A stretch of 64,000 nt of DNA from Angiostrongylus vasorum. Its lineage: Eukaryota > Nematoda > Chromadorea > Rhabditida > Metastrongylidae. The position numbers and the translations under genes were made by a program. Positions 34,161 through 46,473 of this stretch are shown here, in pieces. Position 1 is the stretch's first letter. Each line of letters opens with the position of its first letter. The stretch is from NCBI GenBank assembly GCA_018806985.1, contig JADANN010000380.1, positions 870,501 to 934,500 on the forward strand, given 5' to 3'. The notes beneath the pieces were generated by a model. It saw only the letters and a list, made by a program, of their open reading frames with translations, had not been told where the DNA came from and searched no databases.

Positions 34161-34204
34161 TCAACCTTTACCAATTTTGTGTAAAGCTTATCGAAGAAAG
34201 AATA

Positions 34205-34255
34205 TATATTGATTAGCAGTACTGAGGTTAAGCGAAAGTCGGTTATGAAACCATT
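34205..34255 (-). repeat. Penelope/foldback leader fragment
   Basis: The reverse complement contains 'aaccgactttcgcttaacct', the leader also seen at 8.09 and 47.37 kb. Confidence 0.4.
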
Positions 34256-34563
34256 CCAAAGACTCCCTTTCCTTATCTATTTCTCCTTTCCCTCTTTCTT
34301 CTTCCGTTTAGTCTTTTTCTCTTTCTCTCTACAGTTGATGCTTCATGCGGTGCATTGATCACAACCGTATGCTAATACAAAACTGGCGTGTTAGAAAAGA
34401 CAAATCTTGATAATATTAGAGTGATTATAACTTTATTAATATAGGTGACGCATAATTTTCGACCATTCATTTCACCATGCTAATAAACGAGTTAAAGAAC
34501 AAAACAGCATAGGTAAAAACAAGGTGAGAATTGAATAGCCAATCACAAAGGGGAACAAAATGC

Positions 34564-34848
34564 TCACCATGTAGAACGAAAACTAACGTAAGTGGAGTGT
34601 TTTGAACTAGGCGCCGTATAGAAACAGCAGTTATGGGCTGACTTCGCAGGACTTCCCATGGCGGCCAACATCAACGACGATTGTAAATCGTTAACTATCA
34701 GGTGTTTCTTGGGCGATGTCGATGACCAGATGCCAGTCGCCGATGGCGCGACGGTCACCTGATTCCTAGTGGATTCGATTTTATGATCGATCACGTCGTT
34801 GATCGCGATCCAGAGGGAATATGACGCCCCGCTGACGACGCAAGCCAT
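34564..34848 (-). other. Possible short protein-coding frame (94 aa), unknown product
   Basis: An ATG-to-stop frame in a GC-richer block. The peptide starts MACVVSGASYSLWIAIND and is Ser/Ala-rich with evenly mixed residues. It has no signal peptide, membrane segment or known motif. It matches none of the repeats in the window. It may be a terminal exon, a small gene or a chance frame. Confidence 0.25.
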
Positions 34849-34899
34849 TGATAAGGGACTCGCGTTAAACCCACAGGGCTAGCAGCGGTCAGAAGACAA

Positions 34900-36600
34900 C
34901 GAACATTGAGGATTATTCTGGCCGTGCATGAGTCACACTTCTCGAATCTGTGCCATTAAATACTAATAAACAACAATAAAGGGGATGCCTCAATTAGAAG
35001 CAAAGGTTGTAAAGACTGCTTGCACAGTTCCGAAAAGTAACTTAGATTCATATTGGATATAAAAAACCAATGAATGTAATTTTGGATTGCTTTTTGTTAT
35101 AAAAACGAAGGTGAATGAAGGGACACGAAGGAAGCACTGAGCGTGCCAGGAATGACGACAACCCATCAACAACAGCACAGTGAAGGTTTAACGTGGAAAA
35201 CTTAACTTACATAGTGGTTCACGAGAACAAAACCACGGATTAAAAAGTTCTGCTGCCTAAAATTCATGAAATGCACGAATAAAGAAGATAAAATCGTGTA
35301 ACATCGAAACAAACGTCCACAGAAGAACTTCTTTGCAATATTGTCGCCGTAGAATAAAAGTTCTCACAGCGTACATTAGCGTTGCCCTCGACCCAGCTTC
35401 TCGACCGGTGCTGGGAAAACGACTTGAGAGCCTCTTCTCATGGGACCAGTGTTAACTGCATGGTAAATCGGGCGTTTCCCAGTCTCGCTAACGCTAACAC
35501 CTTTTCGCCGGAGTCGTTAACTGCTGGGAATTCATCTACGAGTGTCATGGTGTGAACAAGTGTTCCCAAGCAGTAAATCGCCTATAGTCAGCTACCCAGA
35601 CGCTAGCTGCAACAAATGCTGTCCGTACCGTCACAGGAGACTGTGGTTACGGGAGTTCAATCAGTGGGAGATAGTGAACCTGGTGTAGTCTGTGTGAGTC
35701 AATAAGAGCTGCCGAGCGCCTTCTTTACACCACTAGGACTCCTAAGACTTTTCATACATATTCCGATGCCTGCATGAAAAGTGGCTGACAAACGAATTCC
35801 CTCTTAATGTTAGCGTATCACCCCAATCTTCTCATTAGATCTTTACGACATTCGTCTCCTCATAATCTATGTTGATCCTCAATCGATTCAAAAAAAACAG
35901 ATCGGAACGATTAAAAAAGTCATTTAACTGATTTAACTAGAAAATATCGAACTGTAGCACTAATTGCTTTACTGAAAAATGCAAAGAAAAGAAAGTGATA
36001 CGACAGTACATTCTTCGAAAGGGATACCATGATAGCCAACAAGCTTATACTGATCATTATTAAATAGTGGAAGAGCTTAAACAGATAAGTCATAAGTGCG
36101 GTCTTCACGCATCGGTGAATCGATAAGCATGTTTTACGTTACGATAGTGACCGCCGTCTTATCGGAATGAACAAATTCTTTTCGTAAAGCACGCCCTCTT
36201 AAACTGAAAGCTAATGAAATGAGCTGGTCTTCAGGAGCTTTGGACGGTAGGAAACAATGCCCGGATTAAAAAATTGAAAAGTGAAAGTAATTTAACGATG
36301 GCAAAAATGGAGAGGATGAACATAGAGATACGTCGGTAATTGTTGATCTCGTAATCCCTAAATTTAGAGAATTCTGGTCTTCAGAATGAATCGTTGCACG
36401 GCCATAACTGGTCTTATTGATTCTCAGATAGTAGTCTAAAAAGATATTTTCTTCTTTCTCAACAGAGAAATAACATTGTATGATAGAGAGATACAGTTCA
36501 CTGCTAGAAGAAAATCAAGAAACAATAAAAAAAGAAACTTCATTCACAGGCTTTTTAACAGTTATTTACAGTCCATATTTTCTTTTAACAGTCTATATTT
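34900..36600. other. Intergenic stretch, nothing recognised
   Basis: Includes a GC-richer, non-coding block at 35380-35700 in which several short words (gttaactgc, gcagtaaatcgc, tgggaa) recur in both orientations. No RNA family is recognised. Confidence 0.3.
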
Positions 36601-36629
36601 TCTTGTTGGCAGGCTATTATATGAAATAC

Positions 36630-36745
36630 AACCAAAAGACGATGATGAGATATGAGCAAAACTTGGAACATCAAGTAGGCTCCGAACCCGTGAATACTGT
36701 TCCCAAAGGCTCGTGTGTTATCCACTACACCAACTTTCATACGCA
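36630..36745 (-). mobile_element. tRNA-like SINE head, separate family
   Basis: On the minus strand 'gttggtgtagtggataacac' (A-box-like) is followed after ~40 nt by 'cacgggttcggagcc' (B-box-like). This spacing is typical of tRNA-derived promoters. The flanks do not match the main SINE body. A worn tRNA pseudogene is also possible. Confidence 0.4.
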
Positions 36746-36779
36746 TTGACAGGCTCGAAAATCAATCGATAAGCATTAA

Positions 36780-38130
36780 AATAAGTGACAAGTAGTAAGA
36801 AGTTGGATTGGTTCTATAAATGGAAAACCCTGACCTACATCATTAGATGTAGCAGAGGAGTGGGAACAAGTTTATCCTGGAAATGGAAAGCCCTTTTTGC
36901 CGAGAAAGCAAAAAAAACAAGTGAACGTTTCAAAGAATTGCTGTATCCACTAAAGAGTCATCCAGATAAGGAAAGTAACGTTTGAACCTTTCGAAGGTGT
37001 TCTATTTGTCGACCATCTTTAATCGAGTCCAGATGCGATTAGCCTTTGGAAGACTCAACGCCGACCGCCGTTGGCTGGGTTCACCGTGACACACACACGA
37101 TCCACAGCCCTTGGATTTCATCAAGGGTAATCACCATAAGGAAGCCGACAGTCGCATTAGTTCGAAAAGACGACGAACTTCATGCGGGATTAATTATTGT
37201 TGTTAAGAAATCAACAAGATCAAATATGGTATTACATGTATTTCGAAATCACGCACGATTACATATTTCACCGGTTTTTAGAAGGCTTGCCAGCAGAAAT
37301 ATGCAAGCGAGACGAGCGTTATGAAGCAAGAAGCTTTTGACTCGAAAACACTGACCACAGTTGAAGTAAGCCGTCCGGATCACCAGCAGTACATGAAGGA
37401 AAAGCACGCTATGCCGTCGCCAACGAATGCTCGTTGCCTCGAAGTCATGCTCAGATGGGATGCGCGTCTAAAGCTCACTCTTAGAAACCGCATTCAACAA
37501 AAAAGTTTGGTTTTCAGAAACCGGAACCTTGAGATTGGGAAGCGTTTGACGGAAATAAATGATTAGCATGGAGACAACGATTTATCATGTGAAGAGAGAG
37601 ATGTTATGGTCCGAACGCTAATGAGAACAAAATAAACTGCATGTATAAGTCAAACGAGAGCACTACGCTCTCAAGGGCCTCTGGAACTTCAGAGCTAACA
37701 AACCACAAACGTGTAGTAATTCCGAATTCAACTCGTGATGAGTAAGTTGGGTGCTTCAAGAAAGTCGTGAACGGCGTTTTCTGGCATATAAATGAATTCG
37801 GCTCGATAATACCATATCGTCACGCAACGAGTAGAATTTTATTTATGATTTGGAGAAAGGTTGACAAGAAAAAACGACGGAGAGCACTTGACTTCTCAGA
37901 GAAAAAATAGCGTAATGGTTGAGATTCTCTTCCACGAGCTGTACTTAGAGTTTCTTCAAAAATGTTCTCAAGTGAGGAAGAGAAGTAACAAGACAACGAA
38001 TACAAGAAAACGCTAAAAAGCAGCTTGTAAACTGATATTGTAATAATTATACGCAAAACAGCAGGACAAATGCAAGAAGTGCAAATACACTAGTAATATG
38101 GGAGAAGACTGGCTGAGAAATCTCAGGGTA
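36780..38130. other. Stretch with unassigned plus-strand frames
   Basis: Consecutive frames at 36785-36985, 37046-37324 and 37321-37566 have charged, moderately protein-like products. They lack recognised motifs or joined splice phases. They may be part of a decayed gene; I cannot support more. Confidence 0.2.
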
Positions 38131-38139
38131 AAAACAAAT

Positions 38140-38230
38140 CAAGGGCCGCAGTGCTGGAGTAGGCAATACGTGAGGGCCTGGAAAAGATAATCGCGGGTTC
38201 GAATCCGGTCTGGGGTCTGAGTACCCTGTC
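38140..38230 (+). mobile_element. B-box-bearing tRNA-like repeat, family B
   Basis: Contains a consensus pol III B-box (gggttcgaatccgg) preceded by 'cctggaaaagataatcgc'. The 47.94-kb sequence shares this flank and box. The A-box region is unclear. Confidence 0.45.
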
Positions 38231-38451
38231 AAGAAAAAAATTAATAGACAGAAAATAAAAAGTTGCACACTACACTAGTAATTACACGTTATAGAATCAA
38301 CTGATGATACATTGAAAATTCTTCCATTTTTCTTTCGTTGCGCTTTAAACAAAAAAAGTTTTACTTGGCACTATTGTGTGATCACTGCGGAAACAAAAAA
38401 AAAGTGATGCAGATACCCTAGGAAAAAGTGGTAAAAAGGAATAAAACTTCT

Positions 38452-38672
38452 GGCATTAAGCATCGTTGGAGGTGATTGAATGCACATCTGGCCTTTTCAA
38501 TGACTCGAGGTGGTCTACTGATGTATAGAGACAGTGCTGCTCTCCTCCCAGCCAGGTTTGAAACCAATATGCCGATCCCGGAGGGATCGAGGGCTTGAGT
38601 GGGCCTGGGGCGTGAGGATCGATCCTATGTGTATCGCAGAGCGCCACCGATCACCGCACTACAAGCGCACCG
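38452..38672 (-). mobile_element. tRNA-derived SINE, copy 6
   Basis: Minus orientation, truncated at its 3' side at 38452 ('gcattaagcatcgttggagg'). The B-box-like 'ggatcgatccta' lies at 38617 and the A-box region ('caccgcactacaagcgc') at the right end. Confidence 0.7.
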
Positions 38673-38689
38673 GAAAGAGAGCGATAAAG

Positions 38690-40245
38690 ACCAAAAATGC
38701 GTAGAAAATGCTCGAAGAGTGATAACTGCGTCAGTTAGACGGAAAGCTTAGTGGTGGATAAGGATGAACGAGATGGAATCAACGACGGTGGCTTAATCGA
38801 GTACGAAAAGGTGAAACAAGCGGACGACTTAAAAAGGAGTGAGATTTCGATGGATGAAAAAAATGCATTAAGAAGTCACTTTTATTCGAATAACTCAAAT
38901 TTTGAATATTGAAGCGTCTGACTCGGCATTTTTCCTTTCACAGAAATCTAACTAGTCCACACATGAGAATGTCCGACACTGCGATCGGCTGGTCGACTGA
39001 ATCAAGAGTCAGTCGAAATAGCACACAGGAAACGACACATTTCAGCTCTCGAAGATCACATATCTTTCGAATGAACGGTACTCATTCGCCTTATTTGCGC
39101 GAGTATCGAATATTCGGTATATTACTGTACAAATGAATAACGATCAAGACAACGGTAAGTGACATTTGCTACGTTTTTCGCCAAAATATTATAATGATTA
39201 CTCATTAAAATTTGTCATTGTTATTGTTGGTCGTTGGCCGATTATTGCGACATTTTCAATGTGAAAGGATGCCGCTGTAATGTGGTCGAATCACGACGAC
39301 GACGTGCGCTCTCCTTCAGAATCGGAACGCACCACTGTCGATAACCTGTCTCAACGACAGCGGTAACGCGAGATTCTGATGAAGTCGTACTTGTCGACGT
39401 CGTCCACTATTCTGACCACAGACCTTAGTTCGCCAAATCAATGTCCACCGATGGAGTTCTGAGCTTCGCTGGGAATTCATTCACTTGTAAACTCCTTTTG
39501 GTGGTTTAAATTCCTCTTGTTTATATCAAAGTCTTAATTTATCGTTGAGATTTTCAATATTATCACATAATTAATGTCAGTGATATCATCACTGGAAAAT
39601 AGGGAGAATTCGAAATATTTGTTTATCACTGTAATAAAAAACTATTGATAACATGGATATTAATGAGGCTGCTAACAGTAAACTACAGCCACATCATAAT
39701 AGACGTGCTACCCCCTAGGCCCTTTTCCCAAAATCAGTAAAAAACAAAGAGAGTCAATTTAAACTTTTGCCTATCCACTGCTGTTACAAAGTGCTAGAGG
39801 GAATCGGACATTGCCTGTTTCACTCAACATCCTTCTTTCTATGGAAAGGAGAGGAAGCCACAAAATCCAAGAAGCAGAATCCCTAACAAACCCTAAGATG
39901 GAATTCTTTCTTACTCTTTTGAGCAGCTTTTTGAAAAAATGTTATCGAGAACATCGACGGGGAACAGCTCGTTCAATACAAGTGATAACAAACTGCGATT
40001 TACAGAATGACCAAGAAACGTTTATTGGCGGAATCGCAGGATAAGCGTAATCGGAATTTCAAAGTGGGCACAGTGGAATGTGAAACGGTTGTGATACGTA
40101 TAGAAATACTGGGCAAACATATACCGCTTTGTTTTCCTTCCGTAAAAAATCATGAAACAAGGCGTTCGGTCATGGGATGGAAGTAGTCATGAAAATTCTG
40201 GAAAAGTATTCCTGTTCAGCAGATAACAATTTTCCGTTAGTAATA
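38690..40245. other. Intergenic stretch, nothing recognised
   Basis: A CpG-rich patch lies at 39285-39450. Otherwise it is AT-rich with short chance frames. Confidence 0.35.
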
Positions 40246-40254
40246 TGGACAATT

Positions 40255-40630
40255 CCTCCCAACGATCTACCGCCTCATCGTGGGCAGGAGGTGTTCCAGG
40301 GTGTCCGGCTGCGATGTACAGCCGGGGGATTCATCCCCGGTCTCCCAAGCTGAGGAGTGCGGCGTTGTCACCAGAGAGCCCAGTAAACCAATAGCAGGAT
40401 CCACCACTATCCTGGTATCAAACTAATCGCATTGTGGCAAATCTCCCTCTGATCGACAAGGCCGCCTACTGACTGTGGTGGTGACGATCTGGTGCAGATT
40501 TGGCCAGCCTTTCTTTGGGGTTCCAGGGAAACGCCATGGCTAAACCAGCAAAAAGTCCGAAAAATGGTTATGCTGGTGCTCGCACAACCAGCGAGGACGA
40601 GCGGTCCAAGTATCCCACTAAGTATTAAAG
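40255..40630 (+). mobile_element. RTE-tail non-autonomous element, copy 4
   Basis: Plus orientation. The palindromic 5' end (tcctcccaacgatctaccgc) is at 40255 and the RTE-like 3' end with 'ccaagtatcccactaagtat' is at 40605-40626. It is close to full length, with a small internal deletion near 40370. Confidence 0.7.
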
Positions 40631-40639
40631 ACAATTTAC

Positions 40640-42650
40640 AACGAGAATTTCACGTTATAAAACGACATCGCAAGTGGGAAGAGATGAATTTAAAAGACGA
40701 TATCTTGTGCACAAAATTATTGAGCACCACTTTTAAATTTATCAGAAAACTTGGTTAGACAGAGACGAAGTAGAAATAGGTGTGTCAGGGCTACTAATCT
40801 TTCAGTTACTGGTAGCTTTGTTATCATATCAGCTTGCTACCCAGGCAGAACGAATGTTGTCCGCATCCGGCATTACGTGTGGGAAAAAATCGTTCAGCGG
40901 TTGAACACAAAGAAAACAGTGTTCGTGAAAAAACGGATTTGTTCCGTGTGTCTCATTCTATGGATGGAATACGACTCGACGCTTCACTTCTGCACATGTA
41001 GGGACGAAAAGCTCAACATAACGAAGGATCCGGGTTAGGAAGTGAACAGTGTGAAAGGAATAGCAACCGTCAACCAGGAGTCGGCAGCGGCTGATTTCCA
41101 CGAAATGCTATACGAATCAATGATCTGATTTCGAAAAAATACTGCACGAAAGACTTAGAGTTCTTCGTGTTTCCTGATCGAGGAGCAGCGATGGTGCAAG
41201 TCATACATGGTAGAGATGAATGGAAGTTTTACTCGAGTTTGCACAAATCGCTTTTTTGATCAAAAAGAGGAACAAATGTCGTGAGTCGTATTATTACTCA
41301 TTGTTTTAGCCACACTACTAATTCGTTTCTAACAACATTTTGTTTACTGCACATAGAAAGTCAATTGCCCTATTGTGTTGTGTTGTAGTTCCGCCATCAT
41401 ATTAGTTATCGAATCCTCAAATCAAACAAGCACCGCCTTATGGCAGTTTAAATAAACAAACAAAAAAAAACTTCAAGTGTTTCAAGTACAAAAAAAGCAT
41501 TACAGAGAATTTGTCAACAATTTTATGGAACACATGTTAGAGAGGAACTATAGAACAAAAAGCTTACAACTATCACATCAGAAGTAAGCACAATTAGTAA
41601 TTATGTCGCATGTCATCAATAGCTGATCTCGTAAGAAAGCAGTGAAAGCAGCTGAACATACCGACTGTGGTTACCGAAAAAGAGAGCTACTAGCCGGCTA
41701 ACCACGGCGAATCGAGTGCTCGCTAGGCCTAGTGGAGATACCCATACATTCCTATCGGAATGCTAACTTGTCTTGGTTGTTTTGAATTGTACGAATCGAC
41801 ATTAACGAATACGCCGCATAGCTATCCGTACTGTAGTTGCGCGATGCTCTTTAGGACCGCCGACCTTGGCATATGAAGAAAGGAGCCAAGTGAAGCGAGA
41901 CGTTTGTGGTCCGAAATCGCAACCTTTTCACTGCTATCGGAATAATTTACGACCGAAGTAGCCCATGAAAAAGGTCATCGACGAGCCAATTCATCGATGA
42001 TAAACGAATAAATTGTTCGTGAGTCAAAATTGACTTCGTTCTTGCTCTATAAGATGCACACTTTTGAAAGCACATTGTTTTGAAAATTCAACTATTAATA
42101 GTAGTATTAGGAGCAGATGAAATATAATTAGAAGGACTTCGAAAAACGAAGAAAAGAGGTTTCAAACGGAATTCTCATGGTGTAGGAAAGCAATCAGGGA
42201 GCATAAAGCGTTCATAGTCCGTAGCTCTTTTCTTTTTTTTCTCCTGCTTCTCCTCTGTTATCTAATACTTCGCGAATCAGTGTAAAAAGCTAGGACATGT
42301 GCAAAAGTGAAGCACCTGTTTTTCACCAGTTATGAAATAGTGGCCTTTTGTTGTGGCCTTCACCATCGATGAAGGTGGGAGTGCTTGCTTAGCACAGAAT
42401 CTCAACTTTCACATAAAGATATTTTGTTTTAGTGAAATGAAAGAAATGGATAACTAGACGTCAATTATGAAACTGAATAACTAGATATCAAGTATTTAAC
42501 ACATTCGCGACAATGTGCGTCTAATAGGCACGGCTCATTTCAATAGTTGAAATAGAAGCCTTTGGATTTTACAAAGCTTTCCCAACAGCATACAGTTTTT
42601 CGTGTTCTGTCATGAAGAAGTTCTTGATCGCAAGAGTAGAAAAGTCCATT
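40640..42650. other. Intergenic stretch, nothing firmly recognised
   Basis: The plus frame 40751-41038 is basic and Cys-containing but unrecognised. The rest is AT-rich without known repeats. Confidence 0.3.
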
Positions 42651-42671
42651 TCTTTGCTTTTTTGGTGAGGC

Positions 42672-42836
42672 TCGTAGTTCAAACGACAAAGTGGTTAAGC
42701 AGGCCGGATCTCTTCTAGCAGAACCTGACGATGTTGGCGAATCCATCGTTGACATGTGTGGTTTCCCACTTTGTGCTAAAAGTCGCGGCAATAATTTCTA
42801 TGAATTACTAGGGGAATTTGAATTGAGTGAAACTTA
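42672..42836 (+). other. Possible exon with CGFPLC motif (Rtr1/RPAP2-like?)
   Basis: A plus-strand frame reads ..KQAGSLLAEPDDVGES, then IVDMCGFPLCAKS, and ends at TAA (42834-42836). CG(Y/F)PLC preceded by a short helical region with a Pro is the hallmark of the Rtr1/RPAP2 zinc-finger phosphatases that dephosphorylate the RNA polymerase II tail. The Pro-to-Cys spacing is about five residues shorter than usual, and the second Cys pair (C..FCS..C) was not found. It is a weak resemblance. Confidence 0.2.
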
Positions 42837-42867
42837 AGATGGCAATGTAGTCCTGGACAATTTATAA

Positions 42868-43044
42868 AGGATTCGTGAAATCTGCTTTCTAAGTCCATCA
42901 ATTTAACTCGCAGATCCTCAAAGTGCTTTATCTATCAAAGTGTTATAGGCAAGTGTCGGAAAATTTATGATATCGCGAACGTCTTAAAAGAAATAAATAG
43001 GAAAAACTTCGCAAGTGGAGAAATAGTCCGAAAAGATGGAAAAT
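42868..43044 (+). other. Possible E2F-like DNA-binding helix fragment
   Basis: A 55-codon plus-strand frame contains GKCRKIYDIANVLKEINRK. This resembles the recognition helix of E2F transcription factors (RRIYDITNVLE), and especially the second DNA-binding domain of E2F7/8 (RRLYDIANVL). The upstream half of the winged helix is not evident in the same frame. The frame ends 24 residues later at TAA without a dimerisation region. It is probably a fragment or an exon of a decayed gene. It lies 32 bp from the CGFPLC frame; the two need not be related. Confidence 0.3.
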
Positions 43045-43508
43045 AAAGTTAGGAAATTTTGTTTATCTCTAAGGCTATTCTCTAAATCACCTGAGCTGCT
43101 GCGTTTCTGAGAAGGAAAAAAGCCCGCCATGACCTAAAGTTCATGTTGCTCTCGCAATTAAAAAGGGCTCATCTACGATAAACCACTTCGACTATTTTTA
43201 AACAAAAAACGGTTAAAACGCAGAATTGTAGCAGTATGAACTACAACCACATTTAATCCAACTCAGATCCCTTCTCTGGTCTGCTAAATCGCGTTAATTT
43301 TCATAGGTTATCGTGGACGGAGTGATTTTGGGGAATAGTTTACTCATTCACATCAACTATATTTATTTGGTACCTGGTTTAGTCTGAAGCCGAACGGTTC
43401 CAGCCAAATGACGGCCGGTTTGCACTTCGCGGGAATGAACCTGGTAACGCTGGCGGGCCGGTTTATGCGAATGGTTTGGCGGCTGGGAACGTGGTGATTT
43501 GTCGGTAG

Positions 43509-44015
43509 ATGGTCGTCCTAGATATGTTGGTATACGGTGCTGTGAATTGTCCGCGATCTCGTCCACCGCCCGTAATTACAACCGACCGTATCCGAACGCG
43601 TGTGCCATCAACAAGGACGAACCGTAACGACGAAGAAGTGAGTTGGACCGATGTTGTCCAAGATAGGAACCGGGTCCTTGCGCTATCAAAAAGGTAAATA
43701 TTATGGCAGTTACTAAATAAAGCTGACAAGATAACAGCACACTTTCCTTTTAATACTCGCTCTGCAGCTAATGTAGGTCTTTTTTTATAAAATAAGTTTC
43801 TCATTGCCGCACTACAGATTGCTCTTCCTCACGATTCTGATGGCTTTAACGGTCTAAAGATTACCGTACATTTTTCAACGAGACAATTTAGTTTTTGTGT
43901 TTTCAGAGAGAAGACACGTGTGGGCAGCCGGCCGAACTGTTGTGGTACTGGGTTTGGTGGATCATCGTTTACTCAACACTTCCGAAGTAGCCGTGGAGCT
44001 CATTTGCAGAAGTGA
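43509..44015 (+). CDS. Candidate two-exon gene, 3' portion, unknown product
   Basis: The first exon frame (ATG 43509 to 43693) ends AAAAAG|GTAAAT in phase 2. After a 213-nt intron with a model nematode acceptor (GTGTTTTCAG, 43897-43906), the frame continues from 43907 to TGA at 44013-44015. The joined product is about 98 residues. It has a basic/Pro-rich part (PRSRPPPVITTDRIRTRV), then EEVSWTDVVQDRN, and a Gly/Ser/Cys-containing tail. The same frame is also open upstream (43383-43505), separated only by a TAG at 43506, so an earlier exon may exist. The sequence is GC-rich compared with its flanks. No domain is recognised. Confidence 0.35.
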
Positions 44016-44127
44016 CCTACCGCGAATACCTCCGTTAGTAGTTCTCGGTCACTTGATAGATGGCCTTTATAACAGCCTGACAGGCTGGTTAACAAAGTAC
44101 AAACCCTATTCTTACAAGCACATCCAT

Positions 44128-44365
44128 ATTCTTTCGTTACAGGTCCACTATAATACAAGCATGGTCGTTGGTTCGATCCTGCGACCTGGACTCATCAAGC
44201 TTTACATCCCTCCGGGATCGGCAAAGTGGTACAAGACTTGTCTCTGAAGAGGGGAGAACAGCGATAACTTGAAACACTGGCTGGGTCATTCTAATGATGA
44301 CTGAAGAAGTCGAATGCATGGGGCATTCTTGAACTGTCGATCAGCGCCAAAAGCTTTATCCTTCT
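44128..44365 (+). mobile_element. tRNA-derived SINE, copy 7
   Basis: The A-box part is worn, with 'gttggttcgatcctgcgacc' around the B-box. It continues with 'tacatccctccgggatcggc' and 'gtacaagacttgtctc', and ends 'aaaagctttatcc'. It overlaps the region just beyond the 44.0-kb candidate exon. Confidence 0.65.
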
Positions 44366-44828
44366 ATTGAAAGAAATAATTTCACTCCCAATTCAACGGA
44401 GCATAGATAGAGAGCACGTTTATCGTATCCATCTTGGATCGACCATCTGCCTTCACTTCAAATGTGCTCCCAAAACCGGTTCGTGATCTCTCGTACGCCG
44501 CGGAATCATAAAAATCATTGATCTCATAGTTCAAGCATCACTGGTGTCGTCATCAACGTCTATCCTTTAAGCCATTCCTCAGCGACTCCCTTTGTATATC
44601 TCTTATCCGGACGCATCCTAGTCATGAACATGTTTGTAGTTGATAAATTTCAATGTTTCGTGCCTAGGAACAGTTGAATTTTCAATGCGCATTATTCAAT
44701 AAAAAGTATTATTGTCCATGAATCTGCAATAAACGGAAAAAAATGTACGAACAGTTCGAAATTACTTAAGTTCTAATGCAAAGTGTCAGGAAAACTAAAA
44801 AAAATTTGCTTAAAGGACAAATTAAAAA

Positions 44829-45096
44829 GGATAAAGCTCTGGACGTTTATCAATCCCAGAGGGATGCGCCATGCATTCGACTTCATTAAGCATCGTTTGG
44901 AGGTGTTTGAATGCATAGCTGGCCTTTACAATGGCTCTCGGTGGGCTATCGATGCACTGAGCCAGAGTTGCTAACCTCCCAGACGAGTCTGGTACCAACT
45001 CGCTGACCCCGGAGGGATGGAAAGCTTAATTGACCATAGGCGTGGGGATCGATTTCACGTGTGTGTTGCAGGGCGCCTGCGACCACTGCGCCCTTA
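44829..45096 (-). mobile_element. tRNA-derived SINE, copy 8
   Basis: Minus orientation and near full length. The 3' end is at 44829 ('ggataaagctctggacg'), the B-box region at 45048 ('gggatcgatttcac') and the A-box region at 45078-45096 ('gcgaccactgcgccc'). Confidence 0.75.
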
Positions 45097-45159
45097 AAAA
45101 AATGTTGGTTAAGTAAAAACGTAGCTCTAGAAATCCGAGCAAGTTATGGAATTGCATTA

Positions 45160-45336
45160 GCGGGGTGGAACACATTCTCAATAGCTGATAAGGAAAATGA
45201 GACTCGCACGCGCCACCATGCTGTAATAAAACCACCACCATGGACGACGATTGCGAGGGAAAGAAACGAATGGCAAATGTACTGGGGTCCGCAGAACTCG
45301 TGATGACGGACCATCCAACTATCCAAATAAGATAAG
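45160..45336 (+). mobile_element. 5'-truncated RTE element, 3' end only
   Basis: Matches the last ~170 bp of the 8.3-kb RTE element in opposite orientation, including the C-terminal coding words PPPWTTIARERNEWQ and the terminus 'cgtgatgacggaccatcc'. A short, degenerate tail follows. 5' truncation is typical of target-primed reverse transcription. Confidence 0.75.
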
Positions 45337-45537
45337 AAAAAAATCAAACAAAAGCAAATGAACTAACAAGTTATGAACAATTCCAAAAATGCTCGTCTGT
45401 ATTATAAAACTATGCAATTTCAAATAACATTGTAAGAATGAAGACGTTTTGTGCATAAATGAAACTACTCTCAACGGTTCTATTCGTTTCAGACACTGCA
45501 GGCAATAGGGTTCCCGCATCGTAAGTACTATCTCGTG

Positions 45538-45815
45538 TGGGCGCGTATGGCGCAGTGGTTGGAGAGCGCAACCGCGGCACACACATGGGATCGATCCCCA
45601 CGCCCATGGCCCACCAAGCCCTCCATCCCTCGGGGGTCGACAAATTGGTACAAGACTAGACTGGGAGGACAACAGGACTGGATCGATACGTCGGTAGGCC
45701 ACCGCGAGTCATTGTAAAGGGCAGATATGAGTTCAACCACCTCCAAACGATGCTTAATGAAGTCGAATGCATGGCTCATCCTTCAGGGATTGATCAACGC
45801 CGAGAGCTCTTTTTA
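45538..45815 (+). mobile_element. tRNA-derived SINE, copy 9 (best preserved)
   Basis: The clearest copy. The head is 'gcgtatggcgcagtggttgg' (A-box) and the B-box is 'gggatcgatcccc'. The body 'gtcgacaaattggtacaag' is followed by 'aaacgatgcttaatgaagtc' and the end 'cgccgagagctc'. It is likely one of the youngest copies here. Confidence 0.8.
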
Positions 45816-46232
45816 AACCAAGGTCTAATAAATCGATATGTTCTTCACTTAACATTGTTGTTAATTGCATGCATGTAATAACCACATTTCTTTTCAAATT
45901 AGAAGTCATTTGCTCACAAGTAAATTTGAGGACACTGAGGGCATTCGGTACGTTGTTAAGACGGAAATCGTAGCCTTACCAGGCTGCTAGAAAGAAGAGT
46001 CTGGGAAAAAAGTCACTATTTATTTTTCACCAATAAGATTTCTCTTCTTTCTGATGACTGTTCTATTCCGTAATTCCTCACAATTCCTCTAATCCTGCAA
46101 GGACATAATGTGCCAACATTAATGTCCAGTTTATTGGAGTTTCTACTGCATTGTTAGAATTACTGTGATGCAGTCACCTATGGGAAAATATGATTGACTG
46201 AGTTAAACGAAGAAACACCGAAACGTACTTAC

Positions 46233-46473
46233 AAGAGCACAGATGTGAGAATGCTTGTTCTGAGAAAAAATCATGACGGCCTCTGATCAACAAACGTGAC
46301 CTGACTTCTATTTTATGTTCTTCGATACGGTCAGAGTTAACTGACCTTGGACCCACTGATTTCGCATCAAATTCGATCCGACTAGAAAGCCGCCGCAACC
46401 GCCCGCAACCAGCCGGCAGGCTGACGCGCTCATCCGCCGCCAGCTTTCCACTATTACTGTCGCGGAAATTGTG
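46233..46473 (-). other. Possible coding exon ending at a strong donor
   Basis: On the minus strand an 80-codon frame opens after a TAG (a possible acceptor) and ends at T|GTAAGT (46232-46231), a near-consensus donor, phase 1. The product is hydrophilic (KLAADERVSLPAG..., DRIEEHKIEVRSR...). It lies on a CpG-rich island (46385-46550). A second frame is open here from an ATG near 46420, so the reading frame is not certain. No family is recognised. Confidence 0.25.
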
